This document shows positions 42,221 to 53,146 of a DNA stretch of 64,000 bases, piece after piece. Made by a program: the position numbers and the translations under genes. The notes below the pieces were generated by a model, which saw only the letters and a list, made by a program, of their open reading frames with translations, did not search any database and was not told the origin of the DNA. Within the stretch, counting starts at the first letter, position 1. Each line of letters begins with the position of its first letter. The stretch is from Comamonas sp. GTDB taxonomy: Bacteria > Pseudomonadota > Gammaproteobacteria > Burkholderiales > Burkholderiaceae_C. Location: the NCBI RefSeq assembly GCF_009360615.1, contig NZ_SPEY01000004.1:1-64000 (forward strand), given 5' to 3'.

Positions 42221-43642
42221 TCAGCTGCCGGCCACCTTCATGCGATTGATCAGCATGGAGCCCACGGTCTTGGCGCCATAGTTATAGGCATCGGCTCCGA
42301 TGGCCTCGATGCCCTTGAACATGGTCCTGAGGTTGCCCGCGATCGTGATTTCGTCCACGGGGAAGGCGATCTCGCCGTTCTCCACCCAGAAGCCGCTGGC
42401 ACCGCGCGAATAGTCGCCAGTCACATAGTTCACGCCCTGGCCCATCAGCTCGACCACGAACAGGCCCGTGCCCAGCTTCTTGAGCATGGCGTCCAGATCG
42501 TCGCCCGCCTTGGTGCGGCGCGAAGTCATGACCAGGTTGTGCGAACCGCCGGCATTGCCCGTGGTCTTCATGCCCAGCTTGCGCGCCGAGTAGCTGGACA
42601 GGAAATAGCCCTCCACGCGGCCGGCATCCACCACCTTGCGGGCCTGCACGCGCACGCCCTCTTCGTCAAAGGGAGAGCTGCCCTTGCCGCCCAGGACGAA
42701 GGGGTCTTCCTCGACATCGATGTGCTTGGGGAAGATGGGCTTGCCCATGGAGTCCAGCAAGAACGTGCTTTTGCGGTACAGCGCGCTGCCGCTGACGGCC
42801 TGCACAAAGCTGCCCAGCAGGCCGGCGGCCAGGGGAGACTCGAACAGCACCGGGCATTCGATGGTCGGAATCTTGCGGCTGCCCAGACGGCTCAGCGTGC
42901 GCTCTGCGGCATAGCGGCCCACGGCCTCGGGCGAGGCCAGATCGGCCGCATTGCGCATGGAGCTGTACCAGTAGTCGCGCTGCATCTCGCCATTCTTGCC
43001 GGGCAGCTTGGCGATGGGTGCCACCGACATGCTGTGGCGCGAGCTGGCGTAGCCACCGCGAAAACCGTTGGTATGGGCCGTGAAGAAATGGCTTTGCTGG
43101 GCCGAGACGCCCGCTCCCTCGCTGTTGCTCACACGACGGTGGGTCTTGAAGGCGGCCTCCTCGCAGCGCAGCGCCATCTCGGCGGCCTGCTCGCTGGTAA
43201 TGTCCCAGGGGTGAAACAGCTCCAGATCACGGTGCGTGCCGGGCAGCGCGATATCGGCGCTGTCGGGCAGGCGGGCAAACGGATCTTCGGCCGTGAAGCG
43301 CGCGATGTCGTAGGCGGCCTGCACCGTCTGCCTGATGGCAGCCTCGGAGAAGTCCGAAGTGCTGGCATTGCCACGACGCTGGCCCAGATAGACGGTCACG
43401 CCCAACGACTTGTCGCGGTTGCGCTCCACGGTCTCCAGCTGGCCCTTGCGCACGCTGACCGACAGGCCGCAGCCTTCGGAGGCCTCGGCGCCGGCATCTG
43501 TCGCACCCAGTTTCTTGGCATGCTGCAGTGCCTGGTCCACCAGGCCCTCGAAAAAGGCCTGGCTGAAGCTGAAACCGGCTTGCGGTGCGGATTGGGCCTG
43601 TGCACTGGAAGTGCTTGTATTGCTGGAGCGAGGTTTTTTCAT
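42221..43642 (-). CDS. pmbA: Metalloprotease PmbA (TldE)
   Basis: This 473-residue PmbA/TldE works as a complex with TldD. The pair degrades unfolded peptides and CcdA and matures microcin B17; TldD carries the metal site. Family landmarks are ASEGCGLSVSVRKGQLETVE, IECPVLFESPLAAGLLGSF, GVRVQARKVVDAGRVEGYF and the C-terminal VNYVTGDYSRGASGFWVENG. tldD itself is not in the window. The start at 43642 is chosen to match the usual N-terminus. It is divergent from darP, as in many betaproteobacteria. Confidence 0.93.
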   Translation of the reverse strand: MKKPRSSNTSTSSAQAQSAPQAGFSFSQAFFEGLVDQALQHAKKLGATDAGAEASEGCGLSVSVRKGQLETVERNRDKSLGVTVYLGQRRGNASTSDFSEAAIRQTVQAAYDIARFTAEDPFARLPDSADIALPGTHRDLELFHPWDITSEQAAEMALRCEEAAFKTHRRVSNSEGAGVSAQQSHFFTAHTNGFRGGYASSRHSMSVAPIAKLPGKNGEMQRDYWYSSMRNAADLASPEAVGRYAAERTLSRLGSRKIPTIECPVLFESPLAAGLLGSFVQAVSGSALYRKSTFLLDSMGKPIFPKHIDVEEDPFVLGGKGSSPFDEEGVRVQARKVVDAGRVEGYFLSSYSARKLGMKTTGNAGGSHNLVMTSRRTKAGDDLDAMLKKLGTGLFVVELMGQGVNYVTGDYSRGASGFWVENGEIAFPVDEITIAGNLRTMFKGIEAIGADAYNYGAKTVGSMLINRMKVAGS

Positions 43643-43707
43643 AGCGGCGGCTATGATAGCCGCCACTGCGGCGCCCTCTGCGCTGCCACCGATATTGCCC
43701 CCTTACC

Positions 43708-44391
43708 ATGTCACGCAAACCCACCAAAGGCTATTTTGTTCGCGGAAAGTTCGTTGCCGAAGGCAGCGAACTGGACCTTGAACTCAAGGCCGAACTCAAA
43801 GGCACTTACGACTCCACCAAGACCGACCTCAAGCGCGAAAGTGATGCGCTGCAGGATCTGGGCAAGGAGCTGATGACGCTGCGCAGCGACCTCTTCAAGC
43901 GCCTGCAACTGTCCGACCAGTTGATCGACGCGCTGGCCGAGGCCAAGCGCATCACCAACTTCGAAGGCAAGCGCCGTCAGCTCCAGTATGTGGGCAAGCT
44001 CATGCGCAAGCTGACGCCTGAGCAGGTCGCCGCCGTCAAGCAGGCGCTGGACGAGCAGCGCAACGGCTCGGCCAGCGAAAAAATGTCGCTTCAGGTGGCC
44101 GAGCAGTGGCGCGACCGCCTGGTCGTCGAGGAAGCGGCCCTGTCCATCTGGCTGGACCATTTCCCAGGCACCGATGTGCAACAGCTGCGCTCGCTGATCC
44201 GGCAGTCGCGCAAGGATATCGAGAAAGCCAAGGAACAGGCCGCCGCAGCGGCCGCTGCCGCCGGCCCCGATGCCGAGCCCAAGGAAGTCAGCAAGGGCCG
44301 CGCCTATCGCGACCTCTTCCAGCTGGTACGCGAGCAACTGGCCGGCGCCGGCAAGGCCGATGCGGGTGCCGAGGACGACGGCGATGAGTGA
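43708..44391 (+). CDS. darP: Ribosome-associated protein DarP (YjgA)
   Basis: This 227-residue protein of the DUF615/YjgA family is a 50S assembly factor. The start SRKPTKGYFVRGKFVAEGSELD and the internal REALQDLGKEL-like (here RESDALQDLGKELMTL) and ITNFEGKRRQLQYVGKLMR segments are typical. The C-terminus is rich in Ala/Glu/Asp. It is divergent from pmbA, with 65 bp between the two starts. Its last codons overlap the start of mogA by 8 bp, so the two are co-translated. Confidence 0.92.
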   Translation: MSRKPTKGYFVRGKFVAEGSELDLELKAELKGTYDSTKTDLKRESDALQDLGKELMTLRSDLFKRLQLSDQLIDALAEAKRITNFEGKRRQLQYVGKLMRKLTPEQVAAVKQALDEQRNGSASEKMSLQVAEQWRDRLVVEEAALSIWLDHFPGTDVQQLRSLIRQSRKDIEKAKEQAAAAAAAAGPDAEPKEVSKGRAYRDLFQLVREQLAGAGKADAGAEDDGDE

Positions 44392-44995
44392 TGCGAGCGA
44401 ATATCTTCACGATGCCGTGAAGATCGGTATTGTCTCCGTCAGCGACCGCGCCAGCAGTGGTGTCTATGAAGACAAGGGCCTGCCCGCGCTGCGGGAATGG
44501 CTGTCCAGGGCACTGAAGAACCCCGTGACGTTCGAAGCACGCCTGATTCCCGACGAGCAGGCCGGCATCAGCGCGGCACTGATCGAGCTGGTCGATGCAG
44601 GCTGCAGCCTGGTGCTGACTACGGGCGGGACCGGCCCCGCGCTGCGCGATGTGACGCCCGAGGCCACCCTGGCCGTGGCCCAAAAGGAAATGCCGGGCTT
44701 TGGCGAGCAGATGCGCCAGATCAGCCTGGCCTTTGTGCCCACCGCCATCCTCTCGCGCCAGGTGGCGGTGATACGCGGCAGAAGCCTGATCATCAATCTG
44801 CCGGGCCAGCCCAAGGCAATTGCCGAGACGCTGGAAGGACTCAAGGACGCCGACGGAAAATCCAAGGTCAACGGCATTTTTGCCGCCGTGCCCTATTGCA
44901 TCGACCTGATCGGCGGCCCCTATCTCGAGACCCATGACGAGATCTGCAAGGCCTTCCGCCCCAAGACCGCGATTCGCGCGCCCCGCACGGCATAG
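44384..44995 (+). CDS. mogA: Molybdopterin adenylyltransferase
   Basis: This 203-residue MogA adenylates molybdopterin before metal insertion in molybdenum-cofactor synthesis. The MoCF-binding core shows IVSVSDRASSGVYEDKG, LVLTTGGTGPALRDVTPEAT and the PGQPKAIAETLEG end segment. The ATG at 44384 overlaps darP by 8 bp in another frame, and GAGGACGACGG lies upstream. MoCo feeds nitrate reductase and other molybdoenzymes, in line with the siroheme gene cobA elsewhere in the window, although they are not linked. Confidence 0.95.
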   Translation: MSDASEYLHDAVKIGIVSVSDRASSGVYEDKGLPALREWLSRALKNPVTFEARLIPDEQAGISAALIELVDAGCSLVLTTGGTGPALRDVTPEATLAVAQKEMPGFGEQMRQISLAFVPTAILSRQVAVIRGRSLIINLPGQPKAIAETLEGLKDADGKSKVNGIFAAVPYCIDLIGGPYLETHDEICKAFRPKTAIRAPRTA

Positions 44996-45033
44996 CCTGA
45001 AGCGCCGGGTGCAATCCCTGCCAAAACATCTAC

Positions 45034-45059
45034 CAAAGCAGCCTACGGGCTGCTTTTTT
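45034..45059 (+). terminator. Rho-independent terminator after mogA
   Basis: AAAGCAGCC and GGCTGCTTT pair around a 4-nt loop (TACG), followed by TTTTC. This is the third copy of the GCAGCC/GGCTGC stem in the window. Confidence 0.88.
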
Positions 45060-45357
45060 CATGGCGCCGGCGCGGCATCCGTGCCGCCGGTATCTCGCTG
45101 CAATCGCTATCATAATAAAAGCGTGTTACGCCTTTCATTCATTGATTTCAGCAATAAAACCATCTGAAATCTATTAAAGGTAAGCGATATAAGCTATCAA
45201 TATAGGTATATCCCTTGGGATTTCCCGCAAGTGCTTGCCCCGATGCCAGACGCATGGGCCGCCCCTAGCATGTTTGCTGCGATGCAGCGACGGCGGCCAC
45301 CCGCCGACCGGACACTGCACGCTCTCTCCACATTTCTCATAATTTTCAGGAGACTTC
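45060..45357. other. AT-rich upstream region of the ABC binding protein gene
   Basis: No gene. Two inverted repeats are visible: GATTTCAG (45144-45151) with CTGAAATC (45164-45171), spaced by 12 bp, and GATATA (45186-45191) with TATATC (45207-45212). They may be operators of the downstream gene. The rest holds no recognisable element. Confidence 0.5.
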
Positions 45358-46566
45358 ATGCATCGCTTGTCCCAGTCTGCGCCCATTGCTTCCCTGCTGG
45401 CTCTCGCCCTGACGGCAGCCTTCGCGGCTCCCGCCATGGCGCAGGAAAAAGTCAAGATCGGCTTCATCACCGACATGTCCAGCCTTTATGCCGACGTGGA
45501 GGGCAAGAACGGTGCCGTTGCCATACAGATGGCGATCGACGACTTTGGCGGCAAGGTACTGGGCAAGCCTATCGAGCTGCTGACGGCAGACCACCAGAAC
45601 AAGGCCGATATCGCGGCCAGCAAGGCCCGCGAATGGATAGACACGCAAGGCATCAGCCTGGTCTTCGGCGGCACAAACTCGGCCACGGCCCTGGCGATGG
45701 CCAAGGTCGCGCAGGAGAAAAAACGCGTCTTCATCGACAATGGCGCGGGCAGCTCGGCCCTGACCAATGAACAGTGCAGCCCCTATACCGTGCACTACGC
45801 CTTCGATACCGTGGCCCTGGCCAAGGGCACGGGCGGCGCCGTGGTCGACACGGGCGGCAAGAGCTGGTTCTTCGTGACGGCCGACTATGCCTTCGGCCAT
45901 GCGCTGGAAGCCGACACCAGCAAGATCATCGAAGCGCGCGGCGGCAAGGTGCTGGGCTCGGTCAAGACGCCGCTCAACGCCAGCGACTTCTCCAGCTTCA
46001 TGCTGCAGGCCCAGAACAGCAAGGCCCAGATTCTGGGCCTTGCCAATGCCGGCGGCGACACCATCAACTCCATCAAGGCTGCCAAGGAGTTCGGCGTCAC
46101 CAAGAACATGAAGCTGGCCGGCCTGCTGGTCTTCTTCAGCGACATCCACAGCCTGGGCCTGAGGAACACCGAAGGCATGCAGTTCACCGCCCCCTGGTAC
46201 TGGGACATGAACGACGGTTCACGCAAGTTTGCCGACGCCTTCATGGCCAAGACCCAGCGCCGCCCCAGCGAGATCCAGGCCGCCGACTATTCGGCCACCA
46301 TGAACTACCTCAAGGCCGTGGAAAAGGCCGGCACGCTGGACGCCGACAAGGTCATGGCCACCTTGAAGAGCACCAAGATCGACGACTTCTTCGGCCAGGG
46401 CTATATCCGCGAAGATGGCCGCTATGTGCACGATATGTACCTGATGCAGGTCAAGTCGCCGGCAGAGTCCAAAGGCACCTGGGACTATTACAAGATCATC
46501 AAGAAGCTGCCGGCCGAGCAGATCTGGACTACCAAGGCCGAAAGCAAATGCCAGTACTGGCGATAA
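45358..46566 (+). CDS. Type I periplasmic binding protein of ABC transport (branched-chain-type)
   Basis: This 402-residue secreted binding protein has a classic signal peptide ending in AMAQEKVKIG. The type I periplasmic fold begins VKIGFITDMSSLYADVEGKN and includes DFGGKVLGKPIELLTADHQN and LANAGGDTINSIKAA. It belongs to Peripla_BP_6 and resembles receptors for aromatic or amino-acid derivatives. It is a paralogue of the protein at 53330 (shared TADHQNKADIAASKARE, LTNEQCSPY and QAQNSKAQILGLANAGGDT). AGGAGA precedes the ATG. No permease genes are nearby. Confidence 0.9.
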   Translation: MHRLSQSAPIASLLALALTAAFAAPAMAQEKVKIGFITDMSSLYADVEGKNGAVAIQMAIDDFGGKVLGKPIELLTADHQNKADIAASKAREWIDTQGISLVFGGTNSATALAMAKVAQEKKRVFIDNGAGSSALTNEQCSPYTVHYAFDTVALAKGTGGAVVDTGGKSWFFVTADYAFGHALEADTSKIIEARGGKVLGSVKTPLNASDFSSFMLQAQNSKAQILGLANAGGDTINSIKAAKEFGVTKNMKLAGLLVFFSDIHSLGLRNTEGMQFTAPWYWDMNDGSRKFADAFMAKTQRRPSEIQAADYSATMNYLKAVEKAGTLDADKVMATLKSTKIDDFFGQGYIREDGRYVHDMYLMQVKSPAESKGTWDYYKIIKKLPAEQIWTTKAESKCQYWR

Positions 46567-46592
46567 GGCGGATTTGCGTGAACAGAAAAAAC

Positions 46593-46618
46593 ATGGGAGC
46601 GCAGGCTCCCATTTTCTT
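46593..46618 (+). terminator. Terminator after the ABC binding protein gene
   Basis: ATGGGAGC and GCTCCCAT form a perfect 8-bp stem with a 4-nt loop, followed by TTTC TTT. Confidence 0.8.
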
Positions 46619-47116
46619 TACGACCTTGAGCAGTGCGAATCGCAAGCCATGGCTGCGCCGCCTGCAAACTCTGCAGCTGAAATCGTCGCGTGCAAAATAC
46701 CAAATCAATGAATAAGTCACATATTTAAAACATAAATTACAAAATAAAACAATCGAATTTTTCATTGAGTTATTTTGCTATCTACTTAATAGCACCAATA
46801 CTTTTACTGTCGTGCTTTACCATCAATTTTCAATAGAATAAATCCTGCATTACTCAGGACTTTTCAGTTATTAACAAAACACCTGGATGCAGTCTATTTC
46901 GCTATTGGCATTTGTGCTGAGTCAATAGCTGGTTGCCACGCCACGCCTCGGGTTGGACAGCCCCGTTGAACCATGGTCAATAAAGCTCACGGATAAGGCT
47001 ACACTGCGCCGCGCTTTATCGGCCTTATGCCTGTCATCTACCTAAAAGCAGGTAGTTCTATTGACCCGTGACCATGCAGCATGGCTGCCAGTTGCGGCGC
47101 CCCGACTTACAAATTC
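46619..47116. other. AT-rich intergenic region before the metalloprotease gene
   Basis: This stretch is much richer in A and T than the rest of the window, especially around 46700-46880, with poly-A and poly-T runs. No gene is supported on either strand. It should contain the promoter of the metalloprotease gene and could be a target for a nucleoid silencer. It may mark a junction of acquired DNA. Confidence 0.55.
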
Positions 47117-49966
47117 ATGTTTGCACGCTGGACCCTGACTCTCCTGGCAAGCCTTGCCCTGACCGCCTGCGGCGGCGGTGGCTCGGGTGACTCCTCGCCC
47201 TCCACGCCTCCTGGCACCGAAACCCCTGTGCAGCCGGGCACTCCCGGTGCCAAGCCTCCCGAGGTCGCTCCGCCTGAAGTCGATCCGCCGGTGCTGCCTC
47301 CGGTGACCGAACCGCCGGCCAGCAGCCGCATTGAACAGGCCTTGCGCGCCGGCGACAGCCGCCTGCTGCAAGCCGAGGACCAGACGGAGCTGCTGCAATC
47401 GGCAACGCAGCTGATCCGCCAGGCCCGACTGCAGCAACAGAGACTGCTTGCCCAGTTGCTGGATGACAGCACGGCTGCCTCCCTGGACTTCGGCAACAAC
47501 AGCCAGCGCGTCAGCCCCTTGCTGTCGACCAGCGCCAGCCCTCTGCTGGTGGCCAACAACGGCAATGTGCTGGCCAGCATTGCAACGGCCCAGAATGGCC
47601 GCGCCCTGGCCTATGGCAAGGACCTGATGGGACAGCTCGCCACGGCCTCGGGGGTCAATCAGGCACAGCTGCCTCTGTTCCGGCGCAGCTTCACCTGGCT
47701 GGCCACCGGCAAGACACAAGGCCCGCTGCCGGCCACGCTGCGAGTGGCGACTCAGAACTACAGCCAGGCCTCGGTCACGAACCTGGTCGCCCGCCTGGGC
47801 GGCAGGGCCGAGATGGTGAACTGCGCCATCACCGATCCTGCCAACAGTTGCTGGGAAAGCGTCGATGTCTTTGTCTTCGGCCAGGACACGCCGTTCTCGC
47901 CCTCGCTGAGCAACCAGGTCAGCCGCTACCTGCAGGCCGGCAAGGGGGTGATCTATCTGCACAGCAACTGGGGCGATTCGGCCGGCGGCCGCCAGGTGCT
48001 GCAGGCCATGGGCATGGAGCTGGGCGGCTACGCCGGCAATTACTGGGCGCCCGCCGACGGCTACCAGATCGGCGGCAGAACCGCAGCCCAGCAGCGCGAT
48101 GCGGCCGACCGGCTGGGCGCCCATGAATCCGCGCTCGCCGCCCTGGCAAACGGCAGCAGCGTCGACTTCTCCGCAGACACGCGCCTGATCGGCGCGCTCG
48201 ACGGCATCCGCAACGATCTGCTCGGCCAGGAAGGCCAGGGCATCAATCTGTTTGCCGACAACTACTCTCTCAAGCCCTCCATGGCGGCGCATCGCCGCCT
48301 GGTGCTCTGGGCCGACCTGGCACGCCGGCAGGTGGACTATTCGCAGGTGCGGCGCTCCGATGCCAGCGCCTTTTTCCGCACCATGGCGGCCGATTCGCTG
48401 AGCTATGCCGTGCGCGAGCATGAAAGCACGCCGCTGAATTTTGCCGACTGGATGCCCAAGGCCGCGACCGGCCTGGCCACCAGCGACCGCTGGGAAACCA
48501 TCGAAGTCACCATTGCCCAGACCGATGGCCGCACGGCCATCGGCCGCGGCGCCGTACCGGGCAAGAGCGTGCAGGTGCAGATCGTGGATGCAGCAGGCGC
48601 CGCACTGGCGCTGCGGATCGGCAATATCCGTACGCGCGGCAACCCCCTGGCCCAGGAAAACTACACCCGACCACGCTTTCCGGACGGGCACCAGGCGCGC
48701 CTGAGCCCGGGCCAGACGCTGAGCTACAGCACGGCCTGGGGCGGCCCTCTGTTTCTCGACTACTCCGCAGCGAAGGCCGGCAGCGTGGTCACGCTGCGCG
48801 TACGCGGCAGCGTCAAATACGCACATTTCGACTTCACGCGCAATCCCGACACCCAGGAAATCGACGAGGCCGTGCAGGCGCTGCAACGCGGCGACTTTGG
48901 CTGGCAGACCTCCAAGATGGTGGGGGGCGAGGTGCAGCAGACCATTGGCTACGCCCAAAGCGCCATCGGCGGCCACCCTCCGCGCACCTATGTCGTGGAC
49001 CGCCTCAAGGGCATGATCTTCGACAGCAACCACCTGGCCAACGGCTACAACAACATGCCGGCCAGCGCCAATGTGAACAATGTCTGCGCCACGCTGGGCT
49101 GGGATTGCAGCGGCAGCATCCAGCGGGCGCCGGGCGTGCAGCATTTTGTCGGCTGGCTGGCGGCCTGCGGCTTTCTGTGCTCGGGCAATCCTTCGGACGG
49201 TGCTGCCGGCCTGGCCCCCGGCTGGGGCTGGTTGCATGAGCTGGGACACAACACCGTGATGCGCCATATGACGCTGCTGACCGACACCGACGGCCAGGGC
49301 GGCAAGAACCCTGGCGGCGGCTGCCCTGTGGAATGCAACAACAACATCCTGGCCAATGCCAGTGCCCTGCGCCAGTACGCCATCACCCACGGAGTCGAGA
49401 ACAACAGCGGCGAGCGCATCGACCATAAAAAGCTCTACCTGGACATTCAGGCGGCACGCGCCACGGGCAAGACCGGCAACGCTCTGCAAGCCGATATGTT
49501 CCAGCGCTTCTGGACCCAGGCCAACAAGTCCGACAACGCCATGCGTGCCGTGCACTTTCAGCTGGCCTTCATCTACACCCGGGAGCGCCTGGGACAGGCC
49601 CAGCCACAGCCTGCGGATGTGATCGACTTCCTGGGCCTGCTGGGTCGCGGCGAACGCCTGATCTACAACAATGCCTACTGGAGCGCCCACAGGAACGCAC
49701 TGGGCATGAACGACTATGCCGACCGGAAGATCGACAACCATGAACTGCTGTACGTGCTATCCAGCCGCATCATCGGCCGCGACATGCGCCAGGTCTTTGC
49801 CCACTACGGCATCCCTCTGAGTTCGCTCGCCCTGAGCTCGATCGCCGCGCACGGCATGCCCCAGCAGGCTCCCGCGTTCTACGCCATGGCTCCCGGCAAG
49901 GGCAACCAGCTGGAGCTGGGCCGCTGGGTCGATCTGACGGGCGGCGTGCCCAGCTACCCTTTCTGA
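47117..49966 (+). CDS. ImpA-family (IMPa/M88-like) lipoprotein metalloprotease
   Basis: This 949-residue exported lipoprotein has a short signal MFARWTLTLLASLALTAC with lipobox LTAC, then a Gly/Ser/Pro-rich linker (GGGGSGDSSPSTPPGTETP) to about residue 75. The catalytic zinc site is HELGH at 707-711 (Glu708 as base), in GWGWLHELGHNTVMRHMTLL. The C-terminal half resembles the ImpA/IMPa immunomodulating metalloprotease family, which cleaves glycoproteins such as O-linked mucin-type proteins. The ATG at 47117 is chosen so the lipobox comes at the expected place. Upstream sequence is AT-rich, which suggests acquisition. A terminator follows. Confidence 0.82.
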   Translation: MFARWTLTLLASLALTACGGGGSGDSSPSTPPGTETPVQPGTPGAKPPEVAPPEVDPPVLPPVTEPPASSRIEQALRAGDSRLLQAEDQTELLQSATQLIRQARLQQQRLLAQLLDDSTAASLDFGNNSQRVSPLLSTSASPLLVANNGNVLASIATAQNGRALAYGKDLMGQLATASGVNQAQLPLFRRSFTWLATGKTQGPLPATLRVATQNYSQASVTNLVARLGGRAEMVNCAITDPANSCWESVDVFVFGQDTPFSPSLSNQVSRYLQAGKGVIYLHSNWGDSAGGRQVLQAMGMELGGYAGNYWAPADGYQIGGRTAAQQRDAADRLGAHESALAALANGSSVDFSADTRLIGALDGIRNDLLGQEGQGINLFADNYSLKPSMAAHRRLVLWADLARRQVDYSQVRRSDASAFFRTMAADSLSYAVREHESTPLNFADWMPKAATGLATSDRWETIEVTIAQTDGRTAIGRGAVPGKSVQVQIVDAAGAALALRIGNIRTRGNPLAQENYTRPRFPDGHQARLSPGQTLSYSTAWGGPLFLDYSAAKAGSVVTLRVRGSVKYAHFDFTRNPDTQEIDEAVQALQRGDFGWQTSKMVGGEVQQTIGYAQSAIGGHPPRTYVVDRLKGMIFDSNHLANGYNNMPASANVNNVCATLGWDCSGSIQRAPGVQHFVGWLAACGFLCSGNPSDGAAGLAPGWGWLHELGHNTVMRHMTLLTDTDGQGGKNPGGGCPVECNNNILANASALRQYAITHGVENNSGERIDHKKLYLDIQAARATGKTGNALQADMFQRFWTQANKSDNAMRAVHFQLAFIYTRERLGQAQPQPADVIDFLGLLGRGERLIYNNAYWSAHRNALGMNDYADRKIDNHELLYVLSSRIIGRDMRQVFAHYGIPLSSLALSSIAAHGMPQQAPAFYAMAPGKGNQLELGRWVDLTGGVPSYPF

Positions 49967-50002
49967 GTCGAACACCGCGCCCCCTGGAACATCGCTCGGC
50001 AA

Positions 50003-50030
50003 AAAAGGCAGGCCTTTCGGCCTGCCTTTT
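50003..50030 (+). terminator. Terminator after the metalloprotease gene
   Basis: AAAAGGCAGGCC and GGCCTGCCTTTT form a perfect stem with a TTTC loop, followed by CGTTTTG. The same hairpin read on the minus strand ends in T's and could also serve thiC, which is convergent. Confidence 0.85.
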
Positions 50031-50088
50031 CGTTTTGAAGGCTGAAAGCGCCAGATGCACAAGTGCTGCAACCCTGCTTCATCCGCGA

Positions 50089-52119
<2,031 letters not shown>

Positions 52120-52142
52120 CTATGGGGTGTCCGGTCTGTGCC

Positions 52143-52164
52143 GCCGAAATTCTGCAATTTCGGC
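52143..52164 (-). other. Extra hairpin in the thiC leader
   Basis: GCCGAAATT and AATTTCGGC form a perfect 9-bp stem with a 4-nt loop between the riboswitch terminator and the thiC start. It could be an anti-terminator partner, an RNase or ribosome-access element, or chance. Confidence 0.45.
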
Positions 52165-52191
52165 CTGGTTCTTCACGCACCGGCTGCCCAG

Positions 52192-52229
52192 AAAAGACAA
52201 AACCCCAGTGCGCGAGGCGCCTGGGGTTT
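52192..52229 (-). terminator. Riboswitch-controlled terminator in the thiC leader
   Basis: On the minus strand AAACCCCAG and CTGGGGTTT pair around a GC-rich loop and are followed by TGTCTTTTC. This is a full intrinsic terminator placed between the TPP aptamer and thiC, the arrangement of a transcription-attenuating riboswitch. Confidence 0.78.
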
Positions 52230-52289
52230 GCTGTGCCCATGGTTTTCAGGGCTGGCACTGGTGCCGGCTGTCCTGTCCATAGGCCCTGC

Positions 52290-52400
52290 GTCAGGGTCCC
52301 GCTCTTCTTCCGCCGGTATGAACCGGATCAAGTTCGTCGGGTTCGCCTGCACTGTTTTCACAGTGACTGGCATCTCAGCGCTTTCGCACACCCCGGAGCT
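52290..52400 (-). promoter_or_regulatory. TPP (THI element) riboswitch aptamer upstream of thiC
   Basis: Read on the minus strand, the sequence contains the consensus pieces of the TPP aptamer in order: CGGGGTG, CTGAGATG, an ACCCGA-type turn, GAACTTGATCCGGTTC and ATACCGGCGGAAG, ending in a closing CGGGA pairing with the start. These match the known pyrimidine- and pyrophosphate-binding arms. It senses thiamine pyrophosphate and acts on the terminator at 52192-52229. Confidence 0.93.
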
Positions 52401-52406
52401 GCACGC

Positions 52407-52412
52407 AGTATA
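52407..52412 (-). promoter_or_regulatory. -10 box of the thiC promoter
   Basis: TATACT on the minus strand lies just before the riboswitch start. The -35 17 bp upstream is weak. The position fits transcription beginning near 52400. Confidence 0.45.
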
Positions 52413-52474
52413 GGCTGGTTTTGCCGCAAATGGCGCAGCAGGGATGCGGTTTAACTATGCTGACCCCCGGTCGC

Positions 52475-53146
52475 CTAATCCGTGCCGGCCTCCAACCCCT
52501 TGAGCGCCAGCCATTCATGGCTGGGCGCACGGCTGGCGCGCCACTGATTGATGGGAGCGCTGACGTCCTCATAGCCCAGGGCGATGCCGAAGGCAATCTG
52601 GTAGCCCTCGGGCAAGGCCAACTGCTCGATCAGCATATCGTTGTACATGCGCCAGAAGCCCTGGGCGCAGGTGGCCAGGCCTTTATCCACGGCCAGCAGC
52701 ATGAGGGACTGCAGATAGATCCCCAGATCCACCCATTGCGCATAACCCATGCGCTCCTCCACGGCCACAAAAATGCCCACGGGCGCACCGAACATCTGGC
52801 CGTTCTTGGCCAGCTGGGCCAGGCGCGCGGCCTTGTCCTCGCGACCGATATTGAGGGCGCGATACAGATCCTCGCCGTTCTCGAAGCGGCGACTGCGATA
52901 GGGCTCCCACAGTCCCGGCGGATAGGACAGGCCGGGGCGCGGCACGGCCTCGGTCTGCCCGGCCCTGGCGCACAGATCCTTGAGTACCTGACCGCCCACG
53001 GCGGTCACCCGCCAGGGCTGCATATTGCCGCCGGACGCGGCCTGCGCCGCAGCCTCCAGCAAATCCCGCACCGTCGCTGAGGCCACGGCCTGAGGCAGAA
53101 AAGCGCGTACCGAGCGGCGCTGCTGCAATGCTTGACGAATATCCAT
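52475..53146 (-). CDS. Nitroreductase family protein
   Basis: This 223-residue FMN-dependent nitroreductase has the N-terminal RRSVRAFLPQAVASATV and AASGGNMQPWRV segments of the fold (about 10-50), and YLQSLMLLAVDKGLATCAQGFW in the core. Nitroreductases use NAD(P)H to reduce nitro groups, quinones or flavins. It is paralogous to the gene at 54682. It is transcribed divergently from the binding protein gene at 53330, with 183 bp between starts. The ATG at 53146 is chosen over one further upstream by family length. Confidence 0.9.
   Translation of the reverse strand: MDIRQALQQRRSVRAFLPQAVASATVRDLLEAAAQAASGGNMQPWRVTAVGGQVLKDLCARAGQTEAVPRPGLSYPPGLWEPYRSRRFENGEDLYRALNIGREDKAARLAQLAKNGQMFGAPVGIFVAVEERMGYAQWVDLGIYLQSLMLLAVDKGLATCAQGFWRMYNDMLIEQLALPEGYQIAFGIALGYEDVSAPINQWRASRAPSHEWLALKGLEAGTD

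Noticed and set aside
47042-49741. Minus-strand 899-residue open frame antisense to the metalloprotease
   Set aside because: A GC-rich shadow frame. The plus strand has a lipobox, a zinc motif and ribosome-binding site; the antisense product looks non-protein-like (repeated G, H, Q and V runs).
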